DNA of 64,000 nucleotides from JACCTU01 sp963769665. Lineage in GTDB: Bacteria > Actinomycetota > Thermoleophilia > Gaiellales > Gaiellaceae. This document shows, piece after piece, positions 8,165 through 15,762 of this stretch; the stretch's first letter is position 1; each line of letters starts with the position of its first letter. The position numbers and the translations under genes were made by a program. The notes under the pieces were generated by a model, which was not told where the DNA came from, made no database searches, and worked only from the letters and a program-made list of their open reading frames with translations. The stretch covers positions 1,674,001 to 1,738,000 of the forward strand of contig CAVYMQ010000003.1 in assembly GCA_963769665.1 (NCBI GenBank), written 5' to 3'.

Positions 8165-8754
8165 AGGAGTCTTCCGAGTTCGTGGAGGACGTCGCGGCGC
8201 TTGTTGCAGCCTGGACAGTCGCCGCATGCGATAGAGCCGCGGTGACATGAGTGCGTCCAGGCGAGCACGGAGTCGCTGATCTGTGACCGTTGGATCAGGT
8301 CGGCAGACGTCATTCCGATCGCTGGCACAGAGACCCGAACCCCACCCTCCTGCACCGCTGTTAGCGCGTCGAGCTGCGTGTAGAAACCGGCTGTGCCATC
8401 GACGTGGCGTCCGTCGCCTGCAACGGAGCCCACGACGACGGTCGTGAGCCGGCGGGGCAGCGCCCAGGCCGCCGCCAGCGTGACAAGGAGCTGATTTCGG
8501 AACGGCCACCACTCCTCTACGGGCGCCGCGGGATCCGGAGAAGCCCCGGCAAGGAGCCCGGAGCCGACGGCCGAGCAGTTGGTGCTGAGGGCCGTGATTG
8601 GAATGCCAAGCGCGAACGCGACGGCTCGGGCGGCTGTGATTTCCCCGCTAGCTGAAATCTGGCCGTAGTCGATCACAAGCGCTTGCGCGGGACGCCGCCA
8701 CGCAGCGAGCGCGCTTGAGTCGACGCCGCCCGACAAGAGCAAGACCTCGCTCAA
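8161..8754 (-). CDS. QueC-like PP-loop enzyme (7-cyano-7-deazaguanine synthase family)
   Basis: This 197-aa protein has the PP-loop SGGVDSS (8-14) for ATP/AMP chemistry, a WPFRNQLL segment (83-90) like the conserved P-x-RN of QueC, and four cysteines C170, C177, C180, C183 forming the zinc site. True QueC converts carboxy-deazaguanine to preQ0. QueC-like proteins in type IV CBASS and Qat defence loci have other, conjugation-type roles as far as I recall. No queD, queE or folE genes are in the window, which argues against a preQ0 biosynthesis operon. The TTG start at 8754 overlaps the preceding stop (TTGA). It is slightly shorter than usual QueC (about 220-230 aa). Confidence 0.85.
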   Translation of the reverse strand: MSEVLLLSGGVDSSALAAWRRPAQALVIDYGQISASGEITAARAVAFALGIPITALSTNCSAVGSGLLAGASPDPAAPVEEWWPFRNQLLVTLAAAWALPRRLTTVVVGSVAGDGRHVDGTAGFYTQLDALTAVQEGGVRVSVPAIGMTSADLIQRSQISDSVLAWTHSCHRGSIACGDCPGCNKRRDVLHELGRLL

Positions 8755-9941
8755 GTCGCAAGCGGCATGCCCATTGCTGCCCAGATCGACCTATAGATGG
8801 CGGTTGAGAGATCATCGTGGAGCTCCGCGCCCGTCCCAACGAGCATCTTGCTCGCCTCAGGGTTCACTTTTTCGGCATAGCCGATGATCGGAATCTCGTG
8901 AGATGTCGCCCAGCCCGCCTCGAAGACGGTGCCAGGATCGTCGTGGTCGAGGAGCGCCAGCATTGAACCGCAGGAATCGAGCCCGTGAAGGTCCGCGTGT
9001 GCCACAGCGGAGTCGCCTTGGCCAACGTCGTGTAGCGGTGAGAAGACCTCGACGCCGAAGCTGCGCAGCGCGTCGCGCACAAGTTCGACGAGCCAGCGCT
9101 CGCTGAGATTGAAGAATGGCCCGCCGAGGTACACGCGGGCAGGGCGAGGTTCAAGTGAGTCCGTCCGCGCGTCCCCTTCAAATAGCCGTTTTGGCAGAGG
9201 AAGTGTGCGCTCTCCGCACCAGTGCGATGCGCCAAGCGAGCCTGCCCGAGCTGCCTCGACGGGGGTTGCGCCGTTTGTCCACGCCCAGGCAAAGCCACCC
9301 GCGAAGACATCGCCAGATCCGATCGGCCAAACCCGCGCTGTCGGGTAGGGGCCGATCTCCTCTTGACTCTCGGCTGTGGTGACAAGGGCGCCGCGAGCGG
9401 CGCGTTTCGTGATGACGACCTCGGCGCCTGAGCTTCCCAGGAGATTTCGGGCGGCATCGCCGAGATCTTGTGTGCGACCGAGGCTTCGTGTCTCGCCAGC
9501 ATTCGCGACGATGGCGAGGCGCTCGAACTGGAAGCGGCTGAGGTCGAGTCTGGCGAGGTCAAGAGGCTGCTGCGGGTCATAGACCAAGGAGTTCGCCGTG
9601 ACTGATGGCTGCCCCTCGATCATGCCGAACACGAGGGCGTGCTCGCCCTCCGCGTGCAGCGCTTCGAAGCGGCTCAGCCGTCCGCCGATCACTGGCGCCG
9701 AGACGGGTGTGAAGTAGGTGAAAGAGACCGGCCCGCTCCGTTGTACGACATCCGTGGCGAGACTGAAACCGCCGATGACGAACTCAGCTTCTTCGCTCGT
9801 ATCGTCATCGACCGCTGTGACGAGGCGAACGCCGGGATCTACATCGCGCAGCGCTGCTGCAGCGCGAACCCCCGAGCCACGCAGAGAGCGGTCGCTCGGG
9901 TTGGCGCACTCTTCGACATAGGTGCCGCCGACGACGATCAC
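8751..9941 (-). CDS. PfkB-like kinase fused to nucleoside 2-deoxyribosyltransferase
   Basis: This 396-aa protein has two domains. Residues 1-260 are a ribokinase/PfkB fold beginning VIVVGGTYV, with the catalytic motif as GSGDVFAGGF (208-217, base Asp211). Residues 268-396 are a nucleoside 2-deoxyribosyltransferase: the entry strand VYLGGPF (270-276) and DPGTVFEAGWA (335-345), with Glu341 as probable nucleophile. It may cleave or exchange the glycosidic bond of a nucleoside and phosphorylate the sugar or nucleoside. GTG at 9941 overlaps the upstream stop (GTGA). NDT-type domains are known near QueC- and OGG-like genes in nucleotide-centred conflict loci. Confidence 0.85.
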   Translation of the reverse strand: MIVVGGTYVEECANPSDRSLRGSGVRAAAALRDVDPGVRLVTAVDDDTSEEAEFVIGGFSLATDVVQRSGPVSFTYFTPVSAPVIGGRLSRFEALHAEGEHALVFGMIEGQPSVTANSLVYDPQQPLDLARLDLSRFQFERLAIVANAGETRSLGRTQDLGDAARNLLGSSGAEVVITKRAARGALVTTAESQEEIGPYPTARVWPIGSGDVFAGGFAWAWTNGATPVEAARAGSLGASHWCGERTLPLPKRLFEGDARTDSLEPRPARVYLGGPFFNLSERWLVELVRDALRSFGVEVFSPLHDVGQGDSAVAHADLHGLDSCGSMLALLDHDDPGTVFEAGWATSHEIPIIGYAEKVNPEASKMLVGTGAELHDDLSTAIYRSIWAAMGMPLAT

Positions 9942-10264
9942 GCCGCCTGCACGCGGACCCGGACGGCGCCGCCCTGAACGCTCAGGACAATCGCTTCGTA
10001 GTCGACTCCTTCCTGGATGCAGCGGATCAGCTCGCGAAGATGGTCGGTCAGAGAGCCCACGAGGTCGTTGTTGGGCCTCCGAAGGGCGATCATGCGCGTC
10101 GCGCCTTGCTGCTCGAGGTGCACAGTGAGGACGTCGTTGACCTGCAGCGCCGCGACAGCGCTCGGCTGTGGGGAGCTGACATTGGCTTCGAATTGGAGGG
10201 CGGAGCAATCGACGCCTGAATCTCCGCCGCCGCCTGTCGACCCACCGCCGCCGCCGCCACTCAT
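9938..10264 (-). CDS. Small protein with Gly-rich N terminus, function unknown
   Basis: This 108-aa protein starts Met-Ser followed by a run of glycines (residues 3-16 almost only Gly/Ser/Thr). It then has a Cys (Cys20) and a compact domain with alternating beta strands (AALQVNDVLTVHLEQQ, AIVLSVQGGAVRVRVQ). There is no match to a family I know. It has a good ribosome site (aggaggt) on the minus strand, 41 bases after the OGG-like gene. The flexible glycine-rich N terminus beside a QueC-like enzyme makes it a candidate substrate for N-terminal modification, as QatB-like proteins have short Gly/Ser N termini. This is inference. Confidence 0.7.
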   Translation of the reverse strand: MSGGGGGGSTGGGGDSGVDCSALQFEANVSSPQPSAVAALQVNDVLTVHLEQQGATRMIALRRPNNDLVGSLTDHLRELIRCIQEGVDYEAIVLSVQGGAVRVRVQAA

Positions 10265-10304
10265 CGGGCACCTCCTTAATCAGTTGCCAGGAGGAAAGAT
10301 CGTA

Positions 10305-11141
10305 CTAGTCGAAATCGGTGATCTTTCGACCGAGCACGGCCGACCCGGCGCGTCCGAGGTACTGAAGCTCATTCCAGATGTGGGCGTCGAGCGCGGCTGC
10401 CGACACGCGGCCGAGACGGGCGATAGCGACGAACGCGAGTTCGAAATCCCTGTAGTCGCCTGGCAGCCGCCAATGCGGCGAGAAGAAACCAGCAGCGAGG
10501 CCGGCGCGGCGCAGGTGGACGTCGATGATCGCGACATCGTCGCTGCCTGTGCGGTTGCGGACGATCCATGCCGCGGTTTTCGGGCCGATCCCCGGTAGAC
10601 GGAGGAGCCAGTCCCGCAGTCCCAGCGCGTCGGACGGAGGGTTCTCGCGAGTGAGCTCGGCTAGACAGGCGGACAGCCGTAGAGCTCGCTGACGGGGGAA
10701 CCGATACCTGATTGGCTTCGCGGACGTTGATGTGCGTACGGGCGTTCGCAGCACTGCCTCGAGGTCATCAGCGCTCGGCGTAACACCATCGTTGAGCAAT
10801 CCAGTTCTGCGAACCATCTCGAACGCTGCAAGTCCGAGGCTGGCGGGCATTCCGTGGCCACCGAGGACGCAGGCCGCGACTTCTTCGCGGAGGGTCCGGC
10901 CGAGCTCGAAGCCGGTGGGTGCTTGTGTCGCCCGGGCCTGCTCAACCCAATAGCAGGCAGTCCCAAGATGATGAGGCCTGCCCCAGTTGAACTCCAGGAC
11001 TGTGTAATCGACCTGAAGCCGAATCAGTGTCTCTGCTTCGACTGTGCGCTCTGCAAGTTCCTCTGCTGCCGCGCTCGGCTCGCGGTTTCGTAGTGCGACA
11101 GCGTTAGCGAAGACGATCGTCTGGTCGATTGTGAGCTGCAT
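10305..11141 (-). CDS. HhH-GPD DNA glycosylase-like protein (OGG-like)
   Basis: This 278-aa protein has a helix-hairpin-helix LPGIGPKTAAW (182-192) followed by AIIDVHLRR (204-212). Lys188 and Asp207 occupy the positions of the catalytic Lys and Asp of OGG1-type bifunctional glycosylases. The N-terminal part lacks an obvious 8-oxoG-binding TATA-box-like domain, so it is closer to the OGG-like proteins of type IV CBASS and related nucleotide-modifying loci than to housekeeping Ogg. In this operon it may release a modified base for the downstream QueC-like and NDT enzymes. ATG at 11141 overlaps the XRE stop (ATGA). Confidence 0.82.
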   Translation of the reverse strand: MQLTIDQTIVFANAVALRNREPSAAAEELAERTVEAETLIRLQVDYTVLEFNWGRPHHLGTACYWVEQARATQAPTGFELGRTLREEVAACVLGGHGMPASLGLAAFEMVRRTGLLNDGVTPSADDLEAVLRTPVRTSTSAKPIRYRFPRQRALRLSACLAELTRENPPSDALGLRDWLLRLPGIGPKTAAWIVRNRTGSDDVAIIDVHLRRAGLAAGFFSPHWRLPGDYRDFELAFVAIARLGRVSAAALDAHIWNELQYLGRAGSAVLGRKITDFD

Positions 11142-11395
11142 CAGCGGCGACGAGTCGCTTCTGCCGCGAGCTTGTTCAGGTCGACAGCGAGCTCCTGGGC
11201 GAGATAGGCGACTGTCAGGAAGCTTGGGTTCGGAGTCCGTTCACTCTCGATGCTGCGAACGGTGTCGACGGAGATCCTTGCCTTTCGTGCGACGTGCTCA
11301 GCGCTGCGGCCGCTGGCCTCGCGAACGTTGCGCAAGCGGCGTGCGAGACGACGGCCTTCCAGTCTCTGTCGCTGCGTCAGCGGAGTTCGTGTCAC
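11141..11395 (-). CDS. XRE-family HTH regulator
   Basis: This 84-aa protein is a single Cro/C1-type helix-turn-helix: SAEHVARKARISVDTVRSIE with a following hydrophobic helix (VAYLAQELAVDL). It is the first gene of the six-gene operon and lies just downstream of an AT-rich 26-bp inverted repeat (11399-11424), so it probably autoregulates the operon. The C terminus ends in basic residues. Confidence 0.85.
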   Translation of the reverse strand: MTRTPLTQRQRLEGRRLARRLRNVREASGRSAEHVARKARISVDTVRSIESERTPNPSFLTVAYLAQELAVDLNKLAAEATRRR

Positions 11396-11398
11396 GAG

Positions 11399-11424
11399 AG
11401 ATAACTATACATGTAAAATTATCT
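11399..11424 (-). promoter_or_regulatory. AT-rich promoter/operator of the XRE operon
   Basis: AGATAA and TTATCT form the ends of a 26-bp inverted repeat. On the minus strand it contains a TATAGT -10-like hexamer. It is strikingly AT-rich in a GC-rich region and sits 4 bp upstream of the XRE start, as expected for an autorepressed promoter. Confidence 0.6.
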
Positions 11425-11439
11425 TTAGACATCACGATG

Positions 11440-12606
11440 CTAGTCGAACATTCGCGCCTCTCCGAGCGCCGCCGCACCGGGGAAAAGGACTTGGGCAGCG
11501 TGGATGTAGCGCTCGGTGATCGCTGCTTGTGAGTGTCCGGCGCGGTGTTGGATGTAGGCCATGGGGTTGCCGGCTGCGGCTTCGTGGGTGAGGGCGGTGT
11601 GGCGAAGGTCGTGGAAAGGCCGGAACGTCGCTGCGACTTCGGCACGGTTGAGGGCCGGGCGGAGGTAGATGCGAGCAAGCTTGCTCGGATCGAGGGGTGT
11701 GCCCTTCTGCGGGTGGCAGAAGACGAGTTCGTCGTCGCCCTGGAAACGAGTCTGTTGCCAGTGCTCGGCGAGCAGATCGCGCGTTCGGGGGCCGAGCTCG
11801 ATCAGTCTCCGTCCGGCTCGCGACTTTGGTGTGGTGATCCGGCCGCGGACGAGGGCTTGGTGGACGTCGAGGACGCCGTCGAGAAGCCGTACGTCTCTCC
11901 AGCGGAGGGCGAGTAGTTCGCCGCGGCGCATGGCGGTTCCGAGCGCGACGAGGGTCAGCGTGTGTGCGAGCCGCCACCAAACGCGGTCACTCTCGTCGGC
12001 GGACTGTTCGAGTTCGTTGTAGGCGGTCGCGAGCCGAGCGATCTGCGCAGGCGTGAGGATCTGCATCTCCGGTTGCGGTACGCGCGGCCGGTCGACCTCG
12101 TGGACGGGGTTGCGGCTGATCAGCCGCCACCGGACTGCTCGTTTGAGCATCACCTGGAGAATGAGCAAGTGGTTGGTGATCGTCTTTGGTGAGAGTCCGG
12201 CGCGGGTCTTGTCGCTGATGTAGCGGTCGATCAGTTCGGGTCGTTGTTCGAGTTCACCGAGCTGGTGGTTGCCGAAGTGGGGGATGAGGTGGCGGTTGAG
12301 GGTTTGGGTGTAGCTCTCGAGGGTGGTCTGTTTGAGGCCGCGGCCGGGGAGGTGTTCGGTTGCCCAGCGTTCGGCGAAGTCGGCGAAGCTGGTTTTGGTG
12401 GGGGCTTGATAGCCGTCGCGTTCGACGTCGACGAGCCGACGGCGGAGTTCGGTTTCGGCCTTCTTGCGGGTCCAGGCGGGCTCTTTGCCCAGGGTTTCGA
12501 GGATCCGTCGGCCTGTGGCATCTCGGTAGCGGATCCGCCAGACGACGCCTCGTGGGCCCTCGTAGCGCCACACACGCCCCCATTTGCCTGCCATCTCACT
12601 CATCAC
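11440..12606 (-). CDS. int: Tyrosine-type site-specific integrase
   Basis: This 388-aa phage-type integrase has a basic arm-binding N terminus (1-65), a SAM-like core-binding domain (70-170) and a catalytic domain. The catalytic residues are all visible: Arg227 in TAMRRGE, Lys261, His332/Arg335 in HDLRHT, His358 in HRAGHS and Tyr367 in ERYIHA. It should catalyse integration and excision at the tRNA-fMet site. The GTG at 12606 overlaps the excisionase stop. Its position 6-7 kb from the nearest att copy is unusual, since integrase genes normally abut att. Confidence 0.93.
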   Translation of the reverse strand: MMSEMAGKWGRVWRYEGPRGVVWRIRYRDATGRRILETLGKEPAWTRKKAETELRRRLVDVERDGYQAPTKTSFADFAERWATEHLPGRGLKQTTLESYTQTLNRHLIPHFGNHQLGELEQRPELIDRYISDKTRAGLSPKTITNHLLILQVMLKRAVRWRLISRNPVHEVDRPRVPQPEMQILTPAQIARLATAYNELEQSADESDRVWWRLAHTLTLVALGTAMRRGELLALRWRDVRLLDGVLDVHQALVRGRITTPKSRAGRRLIELGPRTRDLLAEHWQQTRFQGDDELVFCHPQKGTPLDPSKLARIYLRPALNRAEVAATFRPFHDLRHTALTHEAAAGNPMAYIQHRAGHSQAAITERYIHAAQVLFPGAAALGEARMFD

Positions 12607-12809
12607 AAGCTCGTTCTGCGGCGTGAAGCAAGTCGGGGGCCGGCTTTGTGGTCTTGAAGCCAGTTTTCGATGTCTTCGCGGCGGTAGCGGCGGTAGCGGC
12701 CGAGCTGGAGGTGGGGGAGCCGCCCGTCGCGGGTTGCCTCGCGGACCCAGGACTCGGGCACCGCGAGCAGCTCGGCAACTTCCCTGGCGATCAGGAGCCG
12801 ATCGGTCAT
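12603..12809 (-). CDS. Excisionase-like HTH protein (MerR/AlpA type)
   Basis: This 68-aa protein has the winged-helix pattern of DNA-binding excisionases: EVAELLAVPESWVREATRDG, then LGRYRRYRREDIENWL. It lies between the ParB-MT-A70 gene and the integrase with 4-base overlaps on both sides, so all three are co-expressed. It probably controls integration direction. Confidence 0.88.
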   Translation of the reverse strand: MTDRLLIAREVAELLAVPESWVREATRDGRLPHLQLGRYRRYRREDIENWLQDHKAGPRLASRRRTSL

Positions 12810-13921
12810 TGCTCGACCTCGTTGCCCCAGGCGGCCCAGCCGGTGCGCGGTTTCCCGCGTGCGAACAGCTCGAGCTTAGTGACGTGCGGGTACATCTGCT
12901 CGATCAGCTCGTAGAACACGGCCGGCTTTTGCGAGTGTCGTCCGCGCTTGGCACGAATGACGGAAGAGACTCGATCTTCGGGCGCAGGTGGTGGGTAGCT
13001 GCCGCGGCGTGCGACGAGCAGTTGTTCGTGTTCGTTACGGAACCAGATGCCAGGCCCGATCGACCCTTTGTCCCAGAAGGCGGCGCTCTTGTACTCGAAT
13101 CCCCAGGCGTCGATCACTTCGAGTGCTTGGGGAAGCAGTGAGGTGACGATCCAGAGGAAGAGCACGGCGTTCTCGGCTGCGGGGACGCCTAGTTGTTTGA
13201 TCTGATCGAGCGGCATCGTCGGGTAGTGCTGCTCGGGGGCGTGGGGACCGTCGGGGTTACCGAGTTGCCAGGGCGGATCGGCGTAGATCAGCTCGAACGG
13301 CCCATCGGGGATCGCCGGTGGGGGAGGGAGTGCGGCGTCGCGAAGCTCGCGCCGGATCCGTCCCGCAACGACGTGAAGCCTCGCGTCGCCGTGCTTGACT
13401 CGCTCGAGTGTTTCGGGGTCGTGCTCGCGGAGGGTCAGCGCGTCTTGGATGACTCGGCCGGAGATGCCCACCCACTTGCCGGCGAGGTCTCGGCTCTTGC
13501 CCCGAGGTGGCAACGCTTCCACTTCGGGTTGCCCTTTCAGGTTCGCGCGCTTCCGTTTGCGGCCTTGGTCGCGGAGCCGTTCGTACTCGTCGAGCTCGAC
13601 GACGATTGCGGCCCGCTGCCCGGCGGAGAGCTGCCGGCGCAGGACCGCGGCCTTCAGCATGTGGACGAACTGATCCTCGGGGGCGACGAGCCGAACCGGG
13701 ACGGAGGCGAGGTCGAGCTCGCGGGCGGCGCGCAATCGTTGCCGTCCGTCGAGGACGACGTTCTTGCTGGTGATCTCAAGCGGCACCAGGATGCCGCGGG
13801 CGGCGATGTCGTCGCGGAACGCCTCGTACTCCGGCTCGCGCATCACCGGAACACGTTCGGCCATCGGATGCGGCTTCAGCTCACGAATCAGACGTGACTG
13901 GGCACTTGCTGAGTTCTTCAC
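12806..13921 (-). CDS. ParB-domain / MT-A70 N6-adenine methyltransferase fusion
   Basis: This 371-aa protein has an N-terminal ParB/Srx-like domain (about 10-90, with VLDGRQRLRAA at 56-66), a helical HTH-like linker (about 95-200) and a C-terminal MT-A70 methyltransferase with the catalytic motif DPPW at 215-218. Such fusions in phages and integrative elements methylate adenine in DNA, protecting the element or marking its replication/partition sites. It is the first gene of the integration operon. No restriction enzyme partner is seen nearby. Confidence 0.88.
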   Translation of the reverse strand: MKNSASAQSRLIRELKPHPMAERVPVMREPEYEAFRDDIAARGILVPLEITSKNVVLDGRQRLRAARELDLASVPVRLVAPEDQFVHMLKAAVLRRQLSAGQRAAIVVELDEYERLRDQGRKRKRANLKGQPEVEALPPRGKSRDLAGKWVGISGRVIQDALTLREHDPETLERVKHGDARLHVVAGRIRRELRDAALPPPPAIPDGPFELIYADPPWQLGNPDGPHAPEQHYPTMPLDQIKQLGVPAAENAVLFLWIVTSLLPQALEVIDAWGFEYKSAAFWDKGSIGPGIWFRNEHEQLLVARRGSYPPPAPEDRVSSVIRAKRGRHSQKPAVFYELIEQMYPHVTKLELFARGKPRTGWAAWGNEVEQ

Positions 13922-13991
13922 AAGAGGTCTCCTCTGTCGTTGTAGAGGCGTCTCTCGGAGCGACCCAACAAAAAACGGTTACGATCTTTCG

Positions 13992-14525
13992 ATGGCGGCC
14001 AAGCGGCGGAGCAAAGCTCGGAAGCAGCCGCGGCGCTATTCGTGGACGCTGCGCCTGGAGCACGGTGACCCCTGGCTTCGCTCGCTCACGCGCGAGGGTC
14101 GGGAGGGGTTCGAGTACGCCCGCTGGCTAGCTCGAAACGCGAAGGAGCGCCGCAAAGCCGCGCTCGGATCCGACGTTCTGCCCGAGCTGCTGACCGTGCA
14201 GAAGATCGCGTCTGACGAAGACCTCTCGGTTGTGGCCGTGTTCGCGAAGATCAAGCAGGCGCGGATCGACCTGTTCGGCAAGAACCTGTCCGACTCAGCG
14301 ATCGACTACCAGCTCCGCACCCGTCGACAGCTCGGACCGCGTGAGTGCGCCGAACCAACGTGCAACGCGACCCTGCCGCCTCACCTCTCGGCGGCGCGTC
14401 GCTACTGCGATCTCCATCGGACAACGCTTGCACGCGTACGTCGACACCGAGGACACCCAGCACCTCGCACCAAGCCCAGCCTTCTCAAGCCCAAGGCTCC
14501 AGCCCAGTCGAGGAATTCCCTCTAA
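13992..14525 (+). CDS. Hypothetical basic protein with Cys/His cluster
   Basis: This 177-aa protein is divergent from the ParB-MT-A70 gene. It has a basic N terminus (1-15), a helical middle and a compact C-x4-C...C-x2-H cluster near residues 118-141 (CAEPTCNATL, YCDLH) that could bind zinc, followed by a basic Pro-rich tail. The ATG at 13992 is chosen because of the clear frame. Likely an element-encoded DNA-binding protein; family not recognised. Confidence 0.6.
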   Translation: MAAKRRSKARKQPRRYSWTLRLEHGDPWLRSLTREGREGFEYARWLARNAKERRKAALGSDVLPELLTVQKIASDEDLSVVAVFAKIKQARIDLFGKNLSDSAIDYQLRTRRQLGPRECAEPTCNATLPPHLSAARRYCDLHRTTLARVRRHRGHPAPRTKPSLLKPKAPAQSRNSL

Positions 14526-14623
14526 CGTCGAGCGGGAGCGTTCTTGCAGAACTTTCCTCAGCCAGATCTACGCGCGTCACGCGACGACGCCACCCTTCAG
14601 CGGAAAAACGCGCAAGAGGTCAG

Positions 14624-14809
14624 AGCAGCCCGGAAGCCAGTGCGGATCTTGCTTGCACTGTCTGTGGGGCACAGGGATCGGAGCTGGCGTGGTTCTACTT
14701 CTGCAGCCCGTCGGAGACCTGGGAACACCTCGCCGGGCGGGCCGGAGTGATCGCCTACTGCGACCGCGATGAACGACAGGTTGAGTTCATCATGACCGCG
14801 ATGAACTAG
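14624..14809 (+). pseudogene. Fragment of small CxxC protein
   Basis: The in-frame segment from about 14640 encodes a conserved-looking end: ACTVCGAQGSELAWFYFCS, then AGRAGVIAYCDRD. This resembles short Cys-rich proteins that end in Gln-Val-x-Phe ... Met-Asn. No ATG, GTG or TTG lies in frame between the preceding gene and this segment, so the start is lost or lies inside the previous gene. I call it a probable remnant. Confidence 0.35.
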
Positions 14810-14927
14810 CCAGCGGCTGAGCGGAATCGGCGGGGAACCCGATCGGCCCCGCTTCATCGACTTGATGTAGATTAAGCGGCTGCTATGCTGGTTGGCGACC
14901 AACCCGAACGTGAGAGAGGCGCGGAAT

Positions 14928-15269
14928 TTGCCCGAGTGGACAGTGACAATCGAAAGCCCATCCGAGACAACCCGCGACGAGGATGCGCTCGTGCTGTTCG
15001 CCGAGTCCCTCGAGGCAAACCCGACGGCGCTTGGGCCGGCCGCGAGCCTCGACGCCGAGAGCGGTTCGCTCGGGACAACGTTCCAGGTTGAAGCTCCAAC
15101 ACGGGACGACGCGGCGCTCGTTGCTTGCCTCGCATACTGGGGGGCGATCCACGCCGCCGACCTTGCACTGACCGACTACTCGCACGTCGACGTTCGTTCC
15201 ACGGACGAGTCGACATCGGCCGATGCCGTTCGCTTTGCGGCCCGTCCCGACGTACAGCGCGCAACGTGA
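14928..15269 (+). CDS. Small hypothetical protein paired with HTH gene
   Basis: This 113-aa acidic protein begins PEWTVTIESP and has two ferredoxin-like alternating segments (TTFQVEAPTRDDAALVACL). I prefer TTG 14928 because a GAGAGAGG ribosome site lies 8 bases before it; TTG 14892 is an alternative. Its stop overlaps the next start (GTGA), so it forms a two-gene operon with a DNA-binding protein. No function known; similar pairs occur in actinobacterial mobile elements. Confidence 0.6.
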   Translation: MPEWTVTIESPSETTRDEDALVLFAESLEANPTALGPAASLDAESGSLGTTFQVEAPTRDDAALVACLAYWGAIHAADLALTDYSHVDVRSTDESTSADAVRFAARPDVQRAT

Positions 15270-15727
15270 CGGCTTCACTCACAGATCTCGCTACAGGCGC
15301 CCAAGTCGCATCGAGGATCGGCGTTACACGCGCGCGGCTCAGCCAAATGATTGATGCAGACGAGTTCTTGGCCCCGCTCGGACGGCTCGGGAACTACCAA
15401 GTCTGGAGGCTCGAGGACGTCGAAGCGTGGCTTCAACCAGCGCTAAGTGTTGTAAGTGAAGGCGTCGTTTTCAGCACGATTCCGCATCGACCAGGCCTCC
15501 TCGAGGTGGACGAAGGCGACGGGCGCAGGCGCGGCGCCGCCGCGTGGCCAGGCGCGCGGATCGTCAAAATGCGGGCTGTAAAAAACGGCGTCGTGGTCCA
15601 GACGACCAAGAGTCGCGGGCGGATAGTCAAGAACGCCAAGGGCTCTTGGACGTTGTCGACGTACCGACCCGTGCGCAGTGCCTCGCACCGGAAGCAGCCT
15701 GCCAGTGCGCGGATCAACAGCGCTTGA
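15266..15727 (+). CDS. HTH DNA-binding protein
   Basis: This 153-aa protein has an N-terminal helix-turn-helix of the excisionase/MerR-like kind (GAQVASRIGVTRARLSQMI, then NYQVWRLEDVEAWL), followed by a basic tail (KNGVVVQTTKSRGRIVKNAK). It overlaps the upstream gene by GTGA. The tail resembles a single-stranded nucleic-acid-binding or poorly structured segment. Probably a regulator of the element. Confidence 0.6.
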   Translation: MTASLTDLATGAQVASRIGVTRARLSQMIDADEFLAPLGRLGNYQVWRLEDVEAWLQPALSVVSEGVVFSTIPHRPGLLEVDEGDGRRRGAAAWPGARIVKMRAVKNGVVVQTTKSRGRIVKNAKGSWTLSTYRPVRSASHRKQPASARINSA

Positions 15728-15746
15728 CGGGCGACTATTGTTGAAA

Positions 15747-15762
15747 GTGTGACCGGTCACAC
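15747..15762. promoter_or_regulatory. 16-bp perfect palindrome GTGTGACCGGTCACAC
   Basis: A fully symmetric site lies 20 bp after the HTH gene and over the probable start of the small gene at 15749. It could be an operator for a dimeric regulator. Only one copy is seen in the window. Confidence 0.45.

Noticed and set aside
7298..8754. Queuosine (preQ0) biosynthesis operon
   Set aside because: QueC-like is present but QueD, QueE and FolE are absent, while OGG, NDT and SagB-like genes are present, which fits a different role.
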